Below, one piece after another: positions 18,179 to 27,247 of a DNA stretch of 64,000 nt (positions are counted from its first letter, which is position 1; each line of letters begins with the position of its first letter). The notes under the pieces are model-generated. The model had not been told where the DNA came from, did no database searches, and saw only the letters and a program-made list of their open reading frames with translations. The DNA is from BCD1 sp942492125 (GTDB lineage: Bacteria > Bacteroidota > Bacteroidia > Chitinophagales > Saprospiraceae): NCBI GenBank assembly GCA_942492125.1, contig CALODM010000025.1, positions 124,001-188,000 of the forward strand. Direction: 5' to 3'. A program made the translations under genes and the position numbers.

Positions 18179-19054
18179 TTATTGGAATACCCTTATATAA
18201 TCAACCAGCATGGTACTTTCAGTGAATTCCGGATCGATATCAGGCTCTATGGCTATATTCAATAACAAATAGTACTCAGAATCATATGGCCAGGTGTCCG
18301 CATTTTTAACAGATGGTGCGTATCGAAAATGTTCTACGCCATCCACACTAAACACCATTTTATCTTCCGACCAATCAAGCGTATATAGGTGAAATTTATT
18401 GGAAGCGCCCTCTATTTTTTGACCGCCGACATTTTGAACCTTGTATCCATAACTTGATGCATTATGCAAGGCACTTGACACATAATCCTGATTCTTTCCC
18501 CAGTGCTCGAGGATATCTATCTCACCACAGGCTGGCCACTTCACTTTACCAAAGCCTTGATTATCCCAAAAGGCTCCATCTTCGTTTATATTTTTATTCA
18601 ACATCCAGATAGCAGGCCATGTACCTGCACCTTCAGGTAATTTTGCCTTAATCTCCACCCTTCCATAGGTGAAAGCAAATTTTGAATTTAACCTGGCAGA
18701 AGTATACTGCTTAACTTCCCCCTGATCCTCAAAGGTTTCTTTCCTGGCTACCAGGTTCAAATATCCATTATTGACAAATGAATTATCTTCCCGGTCAGTG
18801 TAATGTTGAATCAATCCACCCCACCAATTACCCCCTGGTGGAAGCTGTGTTTGATGGAACCATTTTTCAGTATTAATGGCTCCCTTACCGTCAAATTCAT
18901 CTGACCACACCAAGGTATTAAATTCGGAACCTTGAGTTGTTGTTCCGCTGCTGTCGGAATTACCTGGAAACGCTTTACAGCCAGAAAAGATCAGGCATAA
19001 AAAGAGCATTATTCCTATAATGATTAAAATATTGGTTACCAGTTGATTTTCCAT
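18179..19054 (-). CDS. Glycoside hydrolase family 16 lipoprotein (laminarinase-like)
   Basis: 291 residues. The N-terminal hydrophobic stretch ends in a lipobox, FSGC with Cys26, so it is likely a lipoprotein. The catalytic signature GEIDILEHWG gives the nucleophile Glu178 and acid/base Glu183 of GH16. Other family marks are FAFTYGRVEIKAKLPEG and the C-terminal MLVDYIRVF. Members cut beta-1,3 or beta-1,3/1,4 glucans, agar or carrageenan; the EIDILE form and overall sequence suggest a beta-1,3-glucanase, but this is inference. It stands alone, without SusCD partners. Confidence 0.92.
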   Translation of the reverse strand: MENQLVTNILIIIGIMLFLCLIFSGCKAFPGNSDSSGTTTQGSEFNTLVWSDEFDGKGAINTEKWFHQTQLPPGGNWWGGLIQHYTDREDNSFVNNGYLNLVARKETFEDQGEVKQYTSARLNSKFAFTYGRVEIKAKLPEGAGTWPAIWMLNKNINEDGAFWDNQGFGKVKWPACGEIDILEHWGKNQDYVSSALHNASSYGYKVQNVGGQKIEGASNKFHLYTLDWSEDKMVFSVDGVEHFRYAPSVKNADTWPYDSEYYLLLNIAIEPDIDPEFTESTMLVDYIRVFQ

Positions 19055-19098
19055 TTGTTTAAAAAATTATTTAGGCTTCGAAAACGCCTCATCATTTC

Positions 19099-19347
19099 TC
19101 AGTTCAATTTTCTTTCCTTTAAGCGTTCCTTCAATTCCTTATTGTTACCTGAATTCCTGGTTAATTTGTATATGAAGAACAAAGGAATCAAGGTAAAAAA
19201 CCCCCAGGTGTTTTTCACAACACTGTACACTACAATTCCAATCATGAGCCCAATAACAAACGCATGAGCAATGGCCGATGATTTCATTTTTTTTGCTTCG
19301 GCTAACAGTTCCTGATCTGTTAATTCTGATAATTCTTTTTGCTTCAT
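19099..19347 (-). CDS. Small membrane protein with helical cytoplasmic ends
   Basis: About 82 residues from the ATG at 19347 (KQKELSELTDQELLAEAKKM follows). An upstream in-frame ATG at 19401 would add an unlikely segment. A Glu/Lys-rich helix leads into a hydrophobic hairpin (AHAFVIGLMIGIVVYSVV, then WGFFTLIPLFFIYKL) and a basic C-terminal helix. This resembles a widespread but uncharacterised Bacteroidota family of two-helix membrane proteins. Function unknown. Confidence 0.6.
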   Translation of the reverse strand: MKQKELSELTDQELLAEAKKMKSSAIAHAFVIGLMIGIVVYSVVKNTWGFFTLIPLFFIYKLTRNSGNNKELKERLKERKLN

Positions 19348-19596
19348 CTTCTTGACGATTAAATTTTTGGGTAAAGGGTATAAATTCAGCATTAAAGGCA
19401 ACTACGTTATTTTCGCGTCCCCAAAAATAACAAAAAAAACAAATGCATCACTTTCATAAAACCAACCGACTCAAAAGGAAAAAAACGCTCTCCGAAACCA
19501 CGTCATTACTCCCCGGACAGCTGATGGTAAAGGGCTTTGCCCATTAAGAAAAGTTTATGCTCCTTTTTTTCGAAATTCGTTATTCATCATTCCTGC

Positions 19597-20628
19597 TCAT
19601 GAACTTTTTTCCTTTCTCAAAATTTTCACAATACGGTTATATAAAATTTCCGAGAGATTCCATTGATATCCTTCAAAGTCCGTAGTATTTGTGAATTGAA
19701 TTACCACCGCATCAATGTCTTTGTGGTATTTGGCAATGCTCTGATAGCCGGGGATTAATCCCGTATGTTCATATTCATAAATGGAAGCATAGACGTCCTG
19801 CTCCGATTTATTAAACAATGATCCATCGTTCAATGCCCGCAAGAAGATACCTACGTCCTCTGCTGTCGCTAACATTGATCCATAATCAGTTGTCTTGATG
19901 TCTTCGTCTATGCCAACGTAGTAACCGCTCATTACATCATCTATATCTACATCATGAATCGATCCATAGGTGTTCTTAAGTCCCAGTGGCGTAAAAACCT
20001 CTTCCCTGATGTATTGAAATTTGTTATGACCTGTCACTTTTTCGATGAGCTGGGAAATCAATAAATAATTGGTATTTGAATATTCATATTTATCATCCGG
20101 TGCAAAATTAGCCGGCAGATCAAGTACTCTTTCAAGTGCTTCTTCACTGGTTTTCGGTGGGTCTGTCCAAAAATCTGGCGTGTCTGTTAAATTGGGGATA
20201 CCACTCCGGTGCTGCACCATCATGCTCAGGGTAATGGTTTCTGCATTTTCGATTCTCCCTTTAAGTTCCGGGAAGTAATCGGCCAGTGTTTTATCTAAAG
20301 ACAAGCGTTTGTCGCTCACCAGTTTGGTAACAGCAACTGCGTCGTATAACTTACTGATGCTGGCGATCTTAAATAAAGCTTGCGGATCAGCAGGTATTTT
20401 GTTTTCCCTGTTCTTCCATCCGGCAGCGTAAAACCCGGGGGCCTTGCCTCCCTGATCCACATAGACAATGGCGCCATCAAATCCGTAATCAATTATCTCA
20501 TCAACTTGTTCCTGAACCGTAACAGGCAGCGGCATTATCCAGGCCTTTACTAAAATCCAGGGTACGAAAAACATGGAGACTACCGTGCCGAAGAGCAGGG
20601 CTATTCTTATTATTTGTTTTTTTGTCAT
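19597..20628 (-). CDS. Serine hydrolase of the beta-lactamase fold, membrane-anchored or exported
   Basis: 343 residues. A single hydrophobic N-terminal segment (about 7-30) serves as anchor or signal. The catalytic domain has SISK with Ser90 and Lys93, and YSN in the YEYSNTNYLL stretch about 90 residues later. The third box is weak: the usual HGG or HTG is represented by HTGLIPGYQS. That is the expected H-T-G pattern of the class C type. It lies 4 bases downstream of the DUF6090 gene, so the two are almost certainly cotranscribed. Confidence 0.88.
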   Translation of the reverse strand: MTKKQIIRIALLFGTVVSMFFVPWILVKAWIMPLPVTVQEQVDEIIDYGFDGAIVYVDQGGKAPGFYAAGWKNRENKIPADPQALFKIASISKLYDAVAVTKLVSDKRLSLDKTLADYFPELKGRIENAETITLSMMVQHRSGIPNLTDTPDFWTDPPKTSEEALERVLDLPANFAPDDKYEYSNTNYLLISQLIEKVTGHNKFQYIREEVFTPLGLKNTYGSIHDVDIDDVMSGYYVGIDEDIKTTDYGSMLATAEDVGIFLRALNDGSLFNKSEQDVYASIYEYEHTGLIPGYQSIAKYHKDIDAVVIQFTNTTDFEGYQWNLSEILYNRIVKILRKEKSS

Positions 20629-20632
20629 GACA

Positions 20633-21397
20633 TTATTTTATTTCCTTTTGTATCAAAGTCAAAATAGTATCCAGATCCTGCATCAGTGGATGGTAATGCG
20701 CTTCCTCGGTTGCATGACTGGTAAGGATGAACATCAGCACATTATTTTCAAATTCCGTGGAATTTAACAACCCCAAATTGCTAATATCATTTTTCCTTTT
20801 CGGCAAACCTATATCGTCTTGTACGCCTGCCTGGTTCAAAACCGTTCTCAGGCTGTTTTCATTTGTTCGAAACATATCAAGCACTTTTTCCCGCTGAATG
20901 CCGAGGTCTTCTTCCTGCCTGGCAATATCTTCCATCGTTGAAATCCAGTTGGTCAGTTGTTTTCTCAATTGTGTGTTGGAGAGATTTTTCAGATTACCGG
21001 AATTAATCATTTCGTACAAGAGGGAATTGTTGGGATTGAAAGCAATATCTGCTGAAAATGTCTGGTATAATAATACTGAGAAATCAGCTTCCGTTGGGGG
21101 TTCCAATTCCGTCGCCATATACTCCAGGATTTGCTTTGCTCCCGAATAATTCTGTTGATTTACAGCGATCAATTTCGACAACTTCAGTTTGCTCGTTTGA
21201 AATTCTGCCAATAATCCGAGCAAATAGGTTTGTTCGTTTTGATGGTTTATCCGGTTTTGATTCCCATTGTTGATGGCAAGGGCAATTAATATGCCCACCA
21301 CCACCAGAATAATCTCTCCAAAGGCATAGACCAGGTATTGGGTGACCTTGGTTTCGGACAGTAGCTTCTGCCTGATCTTTCTGAAAATTTTTAACAT
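20633..21397 (-). CDS. DUF6090 family membrane protein
   Basis: 254 residues. The N-terminus, FRKIRQKLLSETKVTQYL then a single membrane helix GEIILVVVGILIALAINN (about 28-45), is the hallmark of this Bacteroidota family. The remainder is a soluble, mainly helical domain with leucine-rich, coiled-coil-like segments. The function is unknown. These genes often occur as multiple paralogs near regulators and hydrolases; here the next gene, 4 bases downstream, is a beta-lactamase-fold hydrolase. Confidence 0.82.
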   Translation of the reverse strand: MLKIFRKIRQKLLSETKVTQYLVYAFGEIILVVVGILIALAINNGNQNRINHQNEQTYLLGLLAEFQTSKLKLSKLIAVNQQNYSGAKQILEYMATELEPPTEADFSVLLYQTFSADIAFNPNNSLLYEMINSGNLKNLSNTQLRKQLTNWISTMEDIARQEEDLGIQREKVLDMFRTNENSLRTVLNQAGVQDDIGLPKRKNDISNLGLLNSTEFENNVLMFILTSHATEEAHYHPLMQDLDTILTLIQKEIK

Positions 21398-21413
21398 CTT
21401 TTTGAAATTTTGT

Positions 21414-22028
21414 CTAACTTTTACCTCCTCTCACAAGTAGCCATATGGCAAATGACAGCTCACCAATGATACTTGGAATAGCAACAAGTGCCAAAAATAT
21501 GGAACTATAGGCGTCGTAGTTTACAAGTAAAAAATGTGCTGCAGTATCGACCATGTACATAATTCCGGCAATGAGCAGAAAAAAGGCAATGATCCCGGGC
21601 TTTTTGACAATATAGCCCAACAAGATCAAATGCATACCGAAAAAGAACAACCCGATCAGCCATATAGTATTAAAGATATCAACTTGTTCAAGTATTTCCT
21701 GACCAGTTGTTAAAGTTAAGGCAACAGGCAGCGAAAAAACCGCTACACCCATTACAGCAGCGTGCATCATTCTGAAAAGTGTGCTGAGCGCAGATAAATT
21801 ATGCTCTTTATATAATTCATATAATGTCCAGGCGATCACCACATCAAAAACAACGGTGATCAGAAAAGCTATAATCCCGAACCGAACCGTCAGATGATGG
21901 TCCCGGATGGTGACCAGGGGGTCTTCTAAAATTGATTCGAGTACATAGAAATTGGCAAATATTGCGGTAAAGAAAATTACCACATAACTTATTCCTGCTA
22001 TTAACGACAGGGTTCTTGGCTTCATCAT
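21414..22028 (-). CDS. DUF4386 family integral membrane protein
   Basis: 204 residues with about six hydrophobic helices starting with LIAGISYVVIFFTAIFANF and a loop VRFGIIAFLITVVFDVVIAW, matching the DUF4386 pattern. Function unknown; members are found near stress and signalling genes. It lies 16 bases upstream of the DUF6090 gene on the same strand, so DUF4386, DUF6090 and the serine hydrolase form a probable three-gene operon. The second Met (residue 2) is an equally good start. Confidence 0.8.
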   Translation of the reverse strand: MMKPRTLSLIAGISYVVIFFTAIFANFYVLESILEDPLVTIRDHHLTVRFGIIAFLITVVFDVVIAWTLYELYKEHNLSALSTLFRMMHAAVMGVAVFSLPVALTLTTGQEILEQVDIFNTIWLIGLFFFGMHLILLGYIVKKPGIIAFFLLIAGIMYMVDTAAHFLLVNYDAYSSIFLALVAIPSIIGELSFAIWLLVRGGKS

Positions 22029-22178
22029 TTTATTGAGTTTTTTTAATTGAGATTGGTTGCTGGTTGCTGGCTAAGGTCAGAAATCACTCGATTTTTACAT
22101 CAAATCATTGGATTTTAAACCGTTGTCCACACCACTATACAAAATGGATAAAACAGAAGAAAAATTCCATTCAAGTGC

Positions 22179-22203
22179 GATGTACCCCGCTGGGGGGTAC
22201 ATC
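22179..22203. repeat. Perfect 10-bp inverted repeat
   Basis: GATGTACCCC (22179-22188), loop GCTGG, GGGGTACATC (22194-22203). It lies 50 bases past the end of the oxidoreductase gene on the reverse strand. No U-tract follows on either strand, so it is more like a REP-type palindrome than a classical terminator. Confidence 0.55.
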
Positions 22204-22252
22204 AATAGGTTTTTGTTCAGTTGTATGACCTTAACCAGTAACTTGAATAATT

Positions 22253-23258
22253 TTAATGGCCTTTCACGCTCCCACCATGATCACCACATTCCCCTTTTTT
22301 CCGTCCGGTGGCGATGTATTGGTGAGCTTGTGGCACTTTTTCCAATGGAAACTGGCGGTCGATAACGGTTTTCAGGTTTCCCGATTGAAATATTTCTACC
22401 AAACTGGCCAGTAATTTCTTTAATTGGTCGGGAGCTTTTAATCCGGTGGCGGCAAACTGTGCTTTTTTGCTTCCCAAAATGGCAGTCCGCAATACCGCCC
22501 CCAAAAGTCCGAGGGTTAAAACCGGAGACAGGTAGCGGCCTCCCGGGGTCAACACACGTTTTGATTTGCGGAATGAACTCTTTCCGATGGTATCGTAAAT
22601 GATGTCATACTTTTTAGAGGACCGGGTAAAATCTTCTTTGGTATAATCGATCACAAAATCAGCGCCCAGGGATTTTACCAGCCCGACATTGGAGCTGCCA
22701 CAAACGCCAGTCACCTCGGCACCAAAATAACTGGCCAGCTGAACGGCAGAAGTTCCCAGGCTACCGGAAGCGCCATTGATCAGCACTTTTTGACCGGGTT
22801 TAATCTTACCCAATTCCTGTAAGAAATTAAGGGATGTTAAATGTCCATCGCCAAAGGAAGTTGCTTCCGAAAAGGGCAGATTGTCGGGTTTGTGGAAGGA
22901 CTACCCCGTCTTCCGGCATGCAAATGTATTCTGCATTGGAGGCGAAACCCAGACCGGTTTCTCCAAATACATCATCGCCGATCTTAAATTGAGTTACTTT
23001 TTCACCGACAGCCACCACCGTGCCTGCAAAACCTGTTCCCGTAATTTCGCACTTTGGTTTTTTAAGGCCCATGAATAACCTGCTAAACCGGGGTTCACCG
23101 GAAACCATCATGATATCTGCCGTGGTGGCTGAACAACTGACCACTTGCACCAAAATTTCATTTCCCTTGGGCTGCGGTCTATCAACTTGCTGTAATTGTA
23201 AAACTTCATGGTTTCCGTATGCTGTTGCTACGATGGCTTTCATTTTTTGAACTTTCAT
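22253..23258 (-). pseudogene. NAD(P)-dependent MDR oxidoreductase (quinone oxidoreductase type), frameshifted
   Basis: Two overlapping pieces of one medium-chain dehydrogenase/reductase. The N-terminal piece (23258 to about 22890) has the GroES-like domain: VATAYGNHEVLQLQQV and GTGFAGTVVAVGEKVTQFKIGDDVFG. The C-terminal piece has the Rossmann nucleotide-binding domain: LINGASGSLGTSAVQLA and GVCGSSNVGLVKSLGADFVIDY. Near 22888-22896 one surplus base breaks the frame; in the shifted frame the missing part reads KPDNLPFSEATSFGDGH, joining directly to GKIKPGQK. No zinc-binding cysteines are evident, so it is of the zinc-independent type. Either a recent inactivation or a sequencing error. Confidence 0.85.
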
Positions 23259-23357
23259 AATTTTTTTTGTTTTTTGATTACGAAAGCAAAACTACAGGCA
23301 TCCCCGGCACCGGTCGTTCGGAAAAAGGTTGAGGAGGTTCGGATTTATAAATGCGAA

Positions 23358-25163
23358 CTATTTTTTGGATATCTGACTTTTCACATAGTCATTGGGTGTG
23401 ATACCTTCTTCTTTTTTGAAGAAAGTATTAAAAACTGTTTTTGAGTTGAAACCACTTTCGTAGGCCAGGCCGATGATCGAAATATGTTGGTTTTCCGGAT
23501 CCCGAGCCAATGTTTTAAAATGATCCAGGCGGTAATGATTTACAAACTCATTGAATTTTCTACTCAGCTTTTTGTTTAACAACCACGATAATTTGTTGGG
23601 GTGCATTTCCAGCATTTCCGCAAGGGTGCGCAAGGAAAGGGACGGATTGAGGTAGGGCTTTTCATTTTCCAGGAAGTGGAAAAGTTTTTCGGTATATGCT
23701 GTGGCCGTTTGTTCGTCAAGCAGCTGAGGTTGCTTTGTTTTTTGTTTGCGCTGATCTGTTAGTTTGTACATCCTTTTTTCATAGGCTGCATACCTGTCAT
23801 CTTCCCGGAGGCTTTCAGACAGTGGATCAGAAAAAGTCAGCATCAATATGGAGGACTTCTGCTTGAGGGCAACCTCCAGCCAATCAAATGCCTCGTCGAA
23901 CCTGTTTAAGCTGACCAGGGCCAAAAACAAATAGGAATGCGCCTGGAAAGCGTGCGGCTTTTCAGCTTCCGTTCGCAACTGTTCCAATAAATCCATCCCC
24001 TTTTCAAGGTCTCCTTTCAAGATGTAGGCCAGGCATGTTATCCCCAGTTTTTCATCCGGCAGGAGATTATCAGAAAGTGTTTTTTCAATAAAATCAAGCG
24101 TCTCATCGTATTTTCTCAGTTTCAGATAACAATAGGCTTTGACAATTGCTGCCGGAATATTTTTGGGGTTTTGCAGCAATATTTCATCTATCACTTTTGC
24201 GGCTTTCGGGTAATCCTTTGACCTGTATAAATAGTAGGCTTTGTAGAACAGTGTTTCGGGATTTAGCGGATCGATACCGAGGGCCAATTGTAAATACCGG
24301 TGCGCCCGGTTCATTTCGCCGGTAAGCATGAGTAAAAAGGATTTAAACTGTAAAGCTTCCGGATAGTTCGGTTTTAATTGCAGGGCATAGTCAATGTGTT
24401 TCATGGCATCGGCATAACTGCTATCGGTAAAGAACGACAGGTTGGCCAATTGGTAATGCACTCCTGCATTCCTGGGGTTAAGTGCGAGGGCCCGCTGTGT
24501 AAATTCCACCGTTTTCATATAAGCCTCTTCGCGCGGATACGATTCGGTGGTTCCCATAAAGCTATAGGCATCTGCCAGCCCGACCAGGGATTCCGTATGC
24601 CTGGGGTCGAGGGCAATCGCCTGTTCGAAGTATTTGATCGAAAGGATCACATCTTCGGGGTTCCATTTGTTAAAATGAAAAAGCCCTTTTAAGTATAGAG
24701 CATAGGCATCCAGGTTTTGGGTTTGTTTGCCAACCAGGTGTTCCTCGAATTCCATATGCCCCAGATACTCGCGAAGTTTATCGGCGATCTCCAGACTGAC
24801 TTCATCCTGAATTTCAAAGATATTCTCGAGCTTACGATCCCAGGTTTCCGACCAGAAATGAACATCTTCCCGGGCATCGATTAACTGGGCTTTAATCCTG
24901 ACCTTGTCCGCGGCGATCCGCACACTGCCTTCTAAAACAATAGCTACCCCAAGCTGTTCGGCAATGTTTTTCAGGGGAACGTTCTTTCCTTTAAAATAGA
25001 AGGAGGAAGTGCGGGAGGTTACTTTTAATGTTTTTATTTGCGCCAGGGCATTCAGGATCTCCTCGGTGATCCCGTCACTGAAATATTCCTTATCAGCATC
25101 CGCGCTCATATTGACAAACGGAAGTACGGCAATTGATTTTTCTGAAAATGTTTTAGGTTTCAT
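23358..25163 (-). CDS. TolB-like domain, TPR and AraC-type helix-turn-helix regulator
   Basis: 601 residues. Residues about 8-130 are the TolB/FlgO-like amino-terminal domain seen in many TPR regulators (SIAVLPFVNMSADADKEYFSDG, EEILNALAQI, VLEGSVR). Residues about 150-450 are TPR-type helical pairs (YALYLKGLFHFNKW, GVHYQLANLSFF, PETLFYKAYYLY). The C-terminal ~110 residues are an AraC-family DNA-binding domain, ending with the two helix-turn-helices (ISIIGLAYESGFNSKTVFNTFFKK, shown in parts: GLAYESGFNSKTVFNTFFKK). A one-component cytoplasmic regulator whose signal is unknown. It lies 99 bases upstream of the frameshifted oxidoreductase on the same strand, a likely target. Confidence 0.88.
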   Translation of the reverse strand: MKPKTFSEKSIAVLPFVNMSADADKEYFSDGITEEILNALAQIKTLKVTSRTSSFYFKGKNVPLKNIAEQLGVAIVLEGSVRIAADKVRIKAQLIDAREDVHFWSETWDRKLENIFEIQDEVSLEIADKLREYLGHMEFEEHLVGKQTQNLDAYALYLKGLFHFNKWNPEDVILSIKYFEQAIALDPRHTESLVGLADAYSFMGTTESYPREEAYMKTVEFTQRALALNPRNAGVHYQLANLSFFTDSSYADAMKHIDYALQLKPNYPEALQFKSFLLMLTGEMNRAHRYLQLALGIDPLNPETLFYKAYYLYRSKDYPKAAKVIDEILLQNPKNIPAAIVKAYCYLKLRKYDETLDFIEKTLSDNLLPDEKLGITCLAYILKGDLEKGMDLLEQLRTEAEKPHAFQAHSYLFLALVSLNRFDEAFDWLEVALKQKSSILMLTFSDPLSESLREDDRYAAYEKRMYKLTDQRKQKTKQPQLLDEQTATAYTEKLFHFLENEKPYLNPSLSLRTLAEMLEMHPNKLSWLLNKKLSRKFNEFVNHYRLDHFKTLARDPENQHISIIGLAYESGFNSKTVFNTFFKKEEGITPNDYVKSQISKK

Positions 25164-25247
25164 GGTTCGCTTTTATATGGCATTCAAATCCGAGGCTTTT
25201 GGGAACAGTATTATCTCGTAATAATCGTTGATATTTGGATCTGTTGT

Positions 25248-25523
25248 TTACGTTACACCAGCCGATTGCCTTGCCATTATTAAATCTTCCAATGCTTTTT
25301 CTTTTGCTCCGCCTGAGCTAAATGCAGCTATGGGCGATCCCTCTGGAAGCTCCAGAATTTTACCCCCTATAGGCACTTCATGCTCTTCCAGGTTCAATTG
25401 GGATGGTTTTGGTGAAACTGAATCCGGGTTAGAGGGGTGCTGGGCAAAGGAGCAGGAACCTAAGGTCTGCGCGATAGCCAACCCAACAACTGACAGGGTT
25501 TGTGAATTAAGGAGTGTACGCAT
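25248..25523 (-). CDS. Small putative lipoprotein
   Basis: 91 residues, not recognised. A hydrophobic start (LSVVGLAIAQTLGSC) ends in a lipobox-like LGSC near residue 24. The rest is Pro/Ser-rich (HPSNPDSVSPKPSQL) then a short ordered-looking tail. It lies 24 bases downstream of the DHFR-like gene on the same strand. The signal-like start and spacing support a real gene, but it could be spurious. Confidence 0.45.
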   Translation of the reverse strand: MRTLLNSQTLSVVGLAIAQTLGSCSFAQHPSNPDSVSPKPSQLNLEEHEVPIGGKILELPEGSPIAAFSSGGAKEKALEDLIMARQSAGVT

Positions 25524-25547
25524 GCTTTCATTTTGTATTTTCCTTTT

Positions 25548-26117
25548 CTATTTGTCAAGTTCATAACAAGTGAGCGTAATTCCGCAGTCAAATTGTCTCG
25601 CTGTTATTAATTTCAGTTTTAAACTCTTATGTAAATCCTTAAAAATTGTCATTCCGTTACCAATGGCTGTCGGGTTTATAAATAAATGAAATTCGTCTAT
25701 AAGTCCTGCTTTTATAAGTGCGGTAACAAAAGTTCCCCCACCATAAACTATTATGTCTTTTCCATTTTGACTTTTAAGTTTATTAATTTCTTCCACCAAT
25801 TCCCCGTTCGCGACGTCTGTATTTTCCCATATTGAATTTTCAATTGTCTTCGTAAAAACAATTTTGGGGGTAGTCACATATTTTAATCCACCTTCATATT
25901 CAGGATTGTTCGGGTCTTTAGCAACATTTTCCCAATGAGGAATAAAACCTTCGGCAAGTTTTCTACCCAACAGAATAGTGTCAACAGGTTCAGTAATTTC
26001 TCGAACATAGTTCATAATATCCTCTGTCCAAGGAAACTTCATCCAATCCATTGCTCCATTTTGTCCTGATATGAATCCATCAATTGTTATTTGTACTTGA
26101 AGTTTTAATTTTCTCAT
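25548..26117 (-). CDS. DHFR/RibD-like reductase domain protein
   Basis: 189 residues, a single RibD C-terminal/dihydrofolate-reductase-like fold: QVQITIDGFISGQNGAMDW at the start, DTILLGRKLAEGF in the middle, KDIIVYGGGTFVTALIKAGLIDEFHLFI later (NADPH-binding Gly-rich loop IVYGGGTF). Such stand-alone proteins are common and their substrates are largely unknown. It is AT-rich compared with genes on the left and, with the next two genes, resembles a recently acquired block. Confidence 0.9.
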   Translation of the reverse strand: MRKLKLQVQITIDGFISGQNGAMDWMKFPWTEDIMNYVREITEPVDTILLGRKLAEGFIPHWENVAKDPNNPEYEGGLKYVTTPKIVFTKTIENSIWENTDVANGELVEEINKLKSQNGKDIIVYGGGTFVTALIKAGLIDEFHLFINPTAIGNGMTIFKDLHKSLKLKLITARQFDCGITLTCYELDK

Positions 26118-26251
26118 TATTCAACTCGTTATTTTGTTTTGTCTTGTTCGGTTTCGTTTCTCAATGCCCGCTAACGGTTTTGGCTACCCGGCGTGCCTGT
26201 GTTGCGCCTGCGGCAAGATATGATGAGGTAGCGTATGTTGCCTCCTGGCTT
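26118..26251. other. GC-rich non-coding patch between the reductase and HepT genes
   Basis: 134 bases containing a markedly GC-rich stretch (26168-26215, around CCCGCTAACGGTTTTGG and GTTGCGCCTGCGGC) between AT-rich genes. The look recalls recombination-site-like spacers found between small cassette-like genes, but I cannot identify integron attC core sites (RYYYAAC/GTTRRRY) in a proper pair. Confidence 0.3.
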
Positions 26252-26593
26252 TTACGATTTTTTTAAGATATTCTTGATTTGAGAATCCAAATCAGGGAGA
26301 TGGTTTTGTATTATTTGCCAAACTTCTTCCGCATCAACTCCAAAATAATCGTGAGCCACAATATTTCTAAAACCTTTTATTTGTCCCCATGGAACTTGGT
26401 TCTCCTTTTCCAATAGTTCGTTAGATAATCTGGCAACCGATTCTCCGATAATTACAAAATTCATTAATACGGCATCAAAGGTTCTTTCATCAGAAAAAAA
26501 TGCATCTGCATCATTTATTTGTGCAGTGAATTTCAAGATTTTAGAACAACTGTCCAGTATGGCGAGTAAATTTCCTTTATCCTTTTCAAACAT
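26252..26593 (-). CDS. hepT: HepT-like ribonuclease toxin (DUF86)
   Basis: 113 residues with the family motif RX4HXY exact: Arg76, His81, Tyr83 in RNIVAHDYF. HepT is the HEPN-type RNase of the MntA-HepT toxin-antitoxin pair; the Tyr is the residue AMPylated by MntA in studied systems. Its start overlaps the end of the mntA gene by 8 bases, so the two are translationally coupled. Length and fold (five helices) are typical; all catalytic residues are present, so it is probably active. Confidence 0.9.
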   Translation of the reverse strand: MFEKDKGNLLAILDSCSKILKFTAQINDADAFFSDERTFDAVLMNFVIIGESVARLSNELLEKENQVPWGQIKGFRNIVAHDYFGVDAEEVWQIIQNHLPDLDSQIKNILKKS

Positions 26594-26885
26594 AGATAGC
26601 AGATTGGAGAATTTGAGATTTGAAATAGGGTTTTATATATTTCTCTCTGCATACATCAACTTCTCTGTTGAATTGCTTTTTAAGGGTAGATTTTATTTCG
26701 GATTTTATTTCGGATAAATTTTCAGTATTCGGTTCGAATTCAACTATCAAATCAATATCGCTGTTTTCTGTTCCCTCGTTTCTGGCGAAAGATCCAAATA
26801 GCCCTAGTTTGACCAAATGGTATTCCAAGAAAAAATCCTCTTTCTTTTCTTTAAGGAAATTTAATATGTCTTCTCTTTTAATCAT
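26586..26885 (-). CDS. mntA: MntA-like nucleotidyltransferase antitoxin
   Basis: 99 residues from the ATG at 26885. The open frame reaches further up, but the family starts here and a perfect TAnnTTTG lies just before it. The GSX10DXD motif is exact (Gly31 Ser32, Asp43, Asp45; SFARNEGTENSDIDLIVEF). The minimal nucleotidyltransferase adds AMP to HepT and silences it in characterised pairs. First gene of the pair. Autoregulation is possible but no operator is obvious. Confidence 0.9.
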   Translation of the reverse strand: MIKREDILNFLKEKKEDFFLEYHLVKLGLFGSFARNEGTENSDIDLIVEFEPNTENLSEIKSEIKSTLKKQFNREVDVCREKYIKPYFKSQILQSAIYV

Positions 26886-27247
26886 TTCTGTTTTCAAAGT
26901 TACGAAATTTCTGTTTTTATGCTTGGCTGCGACTTGTTTATATACACACCTCCCCAAAATACAAAAAAAAACAAACACCCCACTTACAACCATCACCAAA
27001 CCCTCAAAACCAACAACTTAAGCAACTACGCTCCACCGCCCAAACGCCACCAACCCGTTGGTAACCGTTTTTAAACGGCTACTAACAGATATTTTGGCAA
27101 AAATGATTTAATTTGGTGAAATCCGGTTACAACCCCGACCTATCGGTACGGTATGTCGCTCCGCTCCAGTTACTGGTTGCTTGTTGACTTGTTGACTTGT
27201 TTGTAAGTGAGCTATCATAAACCAACTTCTATAAAAAATGAAAACTA
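26886..27247. other. Intergenic region between mntA and the Cys-rich protein gene
   Basis: About 360 bases between divergent genes. Contains the mntA promoter, a near-perfect palindrome GTAACCGTTT/AAACGGCTAC (27061-27082, one mismatch), and a short direct repeat of TTGTTGACTTG (27182-27200) after a copy of the CAGTTACTGGTTGCT element (27170-27184). No coding remnant found. Confidence 0.45.
26895..26902 (-). promoter_or_regulatory. -7 element of the mntA-hepT promoter
   Basis: TAACTTTG on the reverse strand, exact to TAnnTTTG, only 9 bases before the mntA ATG. No good -33 TTTG at the expected distance. The closeness implies a very short or absent 5' leader. Confidence 0.5.

Noticed and set aside
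26118..26251. Integron-like attC site beside the DHFR-like and toxin-antitoxin genes
   Set aside because: The AT-rich genes with a GC-rich spacer recall cassettes, but no pair of RYYYAAC and GTTRRRY core sites in the right layout could be found and no integrase is present.
27010..27082. Possible CRISPR-like or tandem repeat stretch
   Set aside because: Only one near-palindrome and no regular repeat-spacer pattern; no CRISPR array was seen anywhere in the window.
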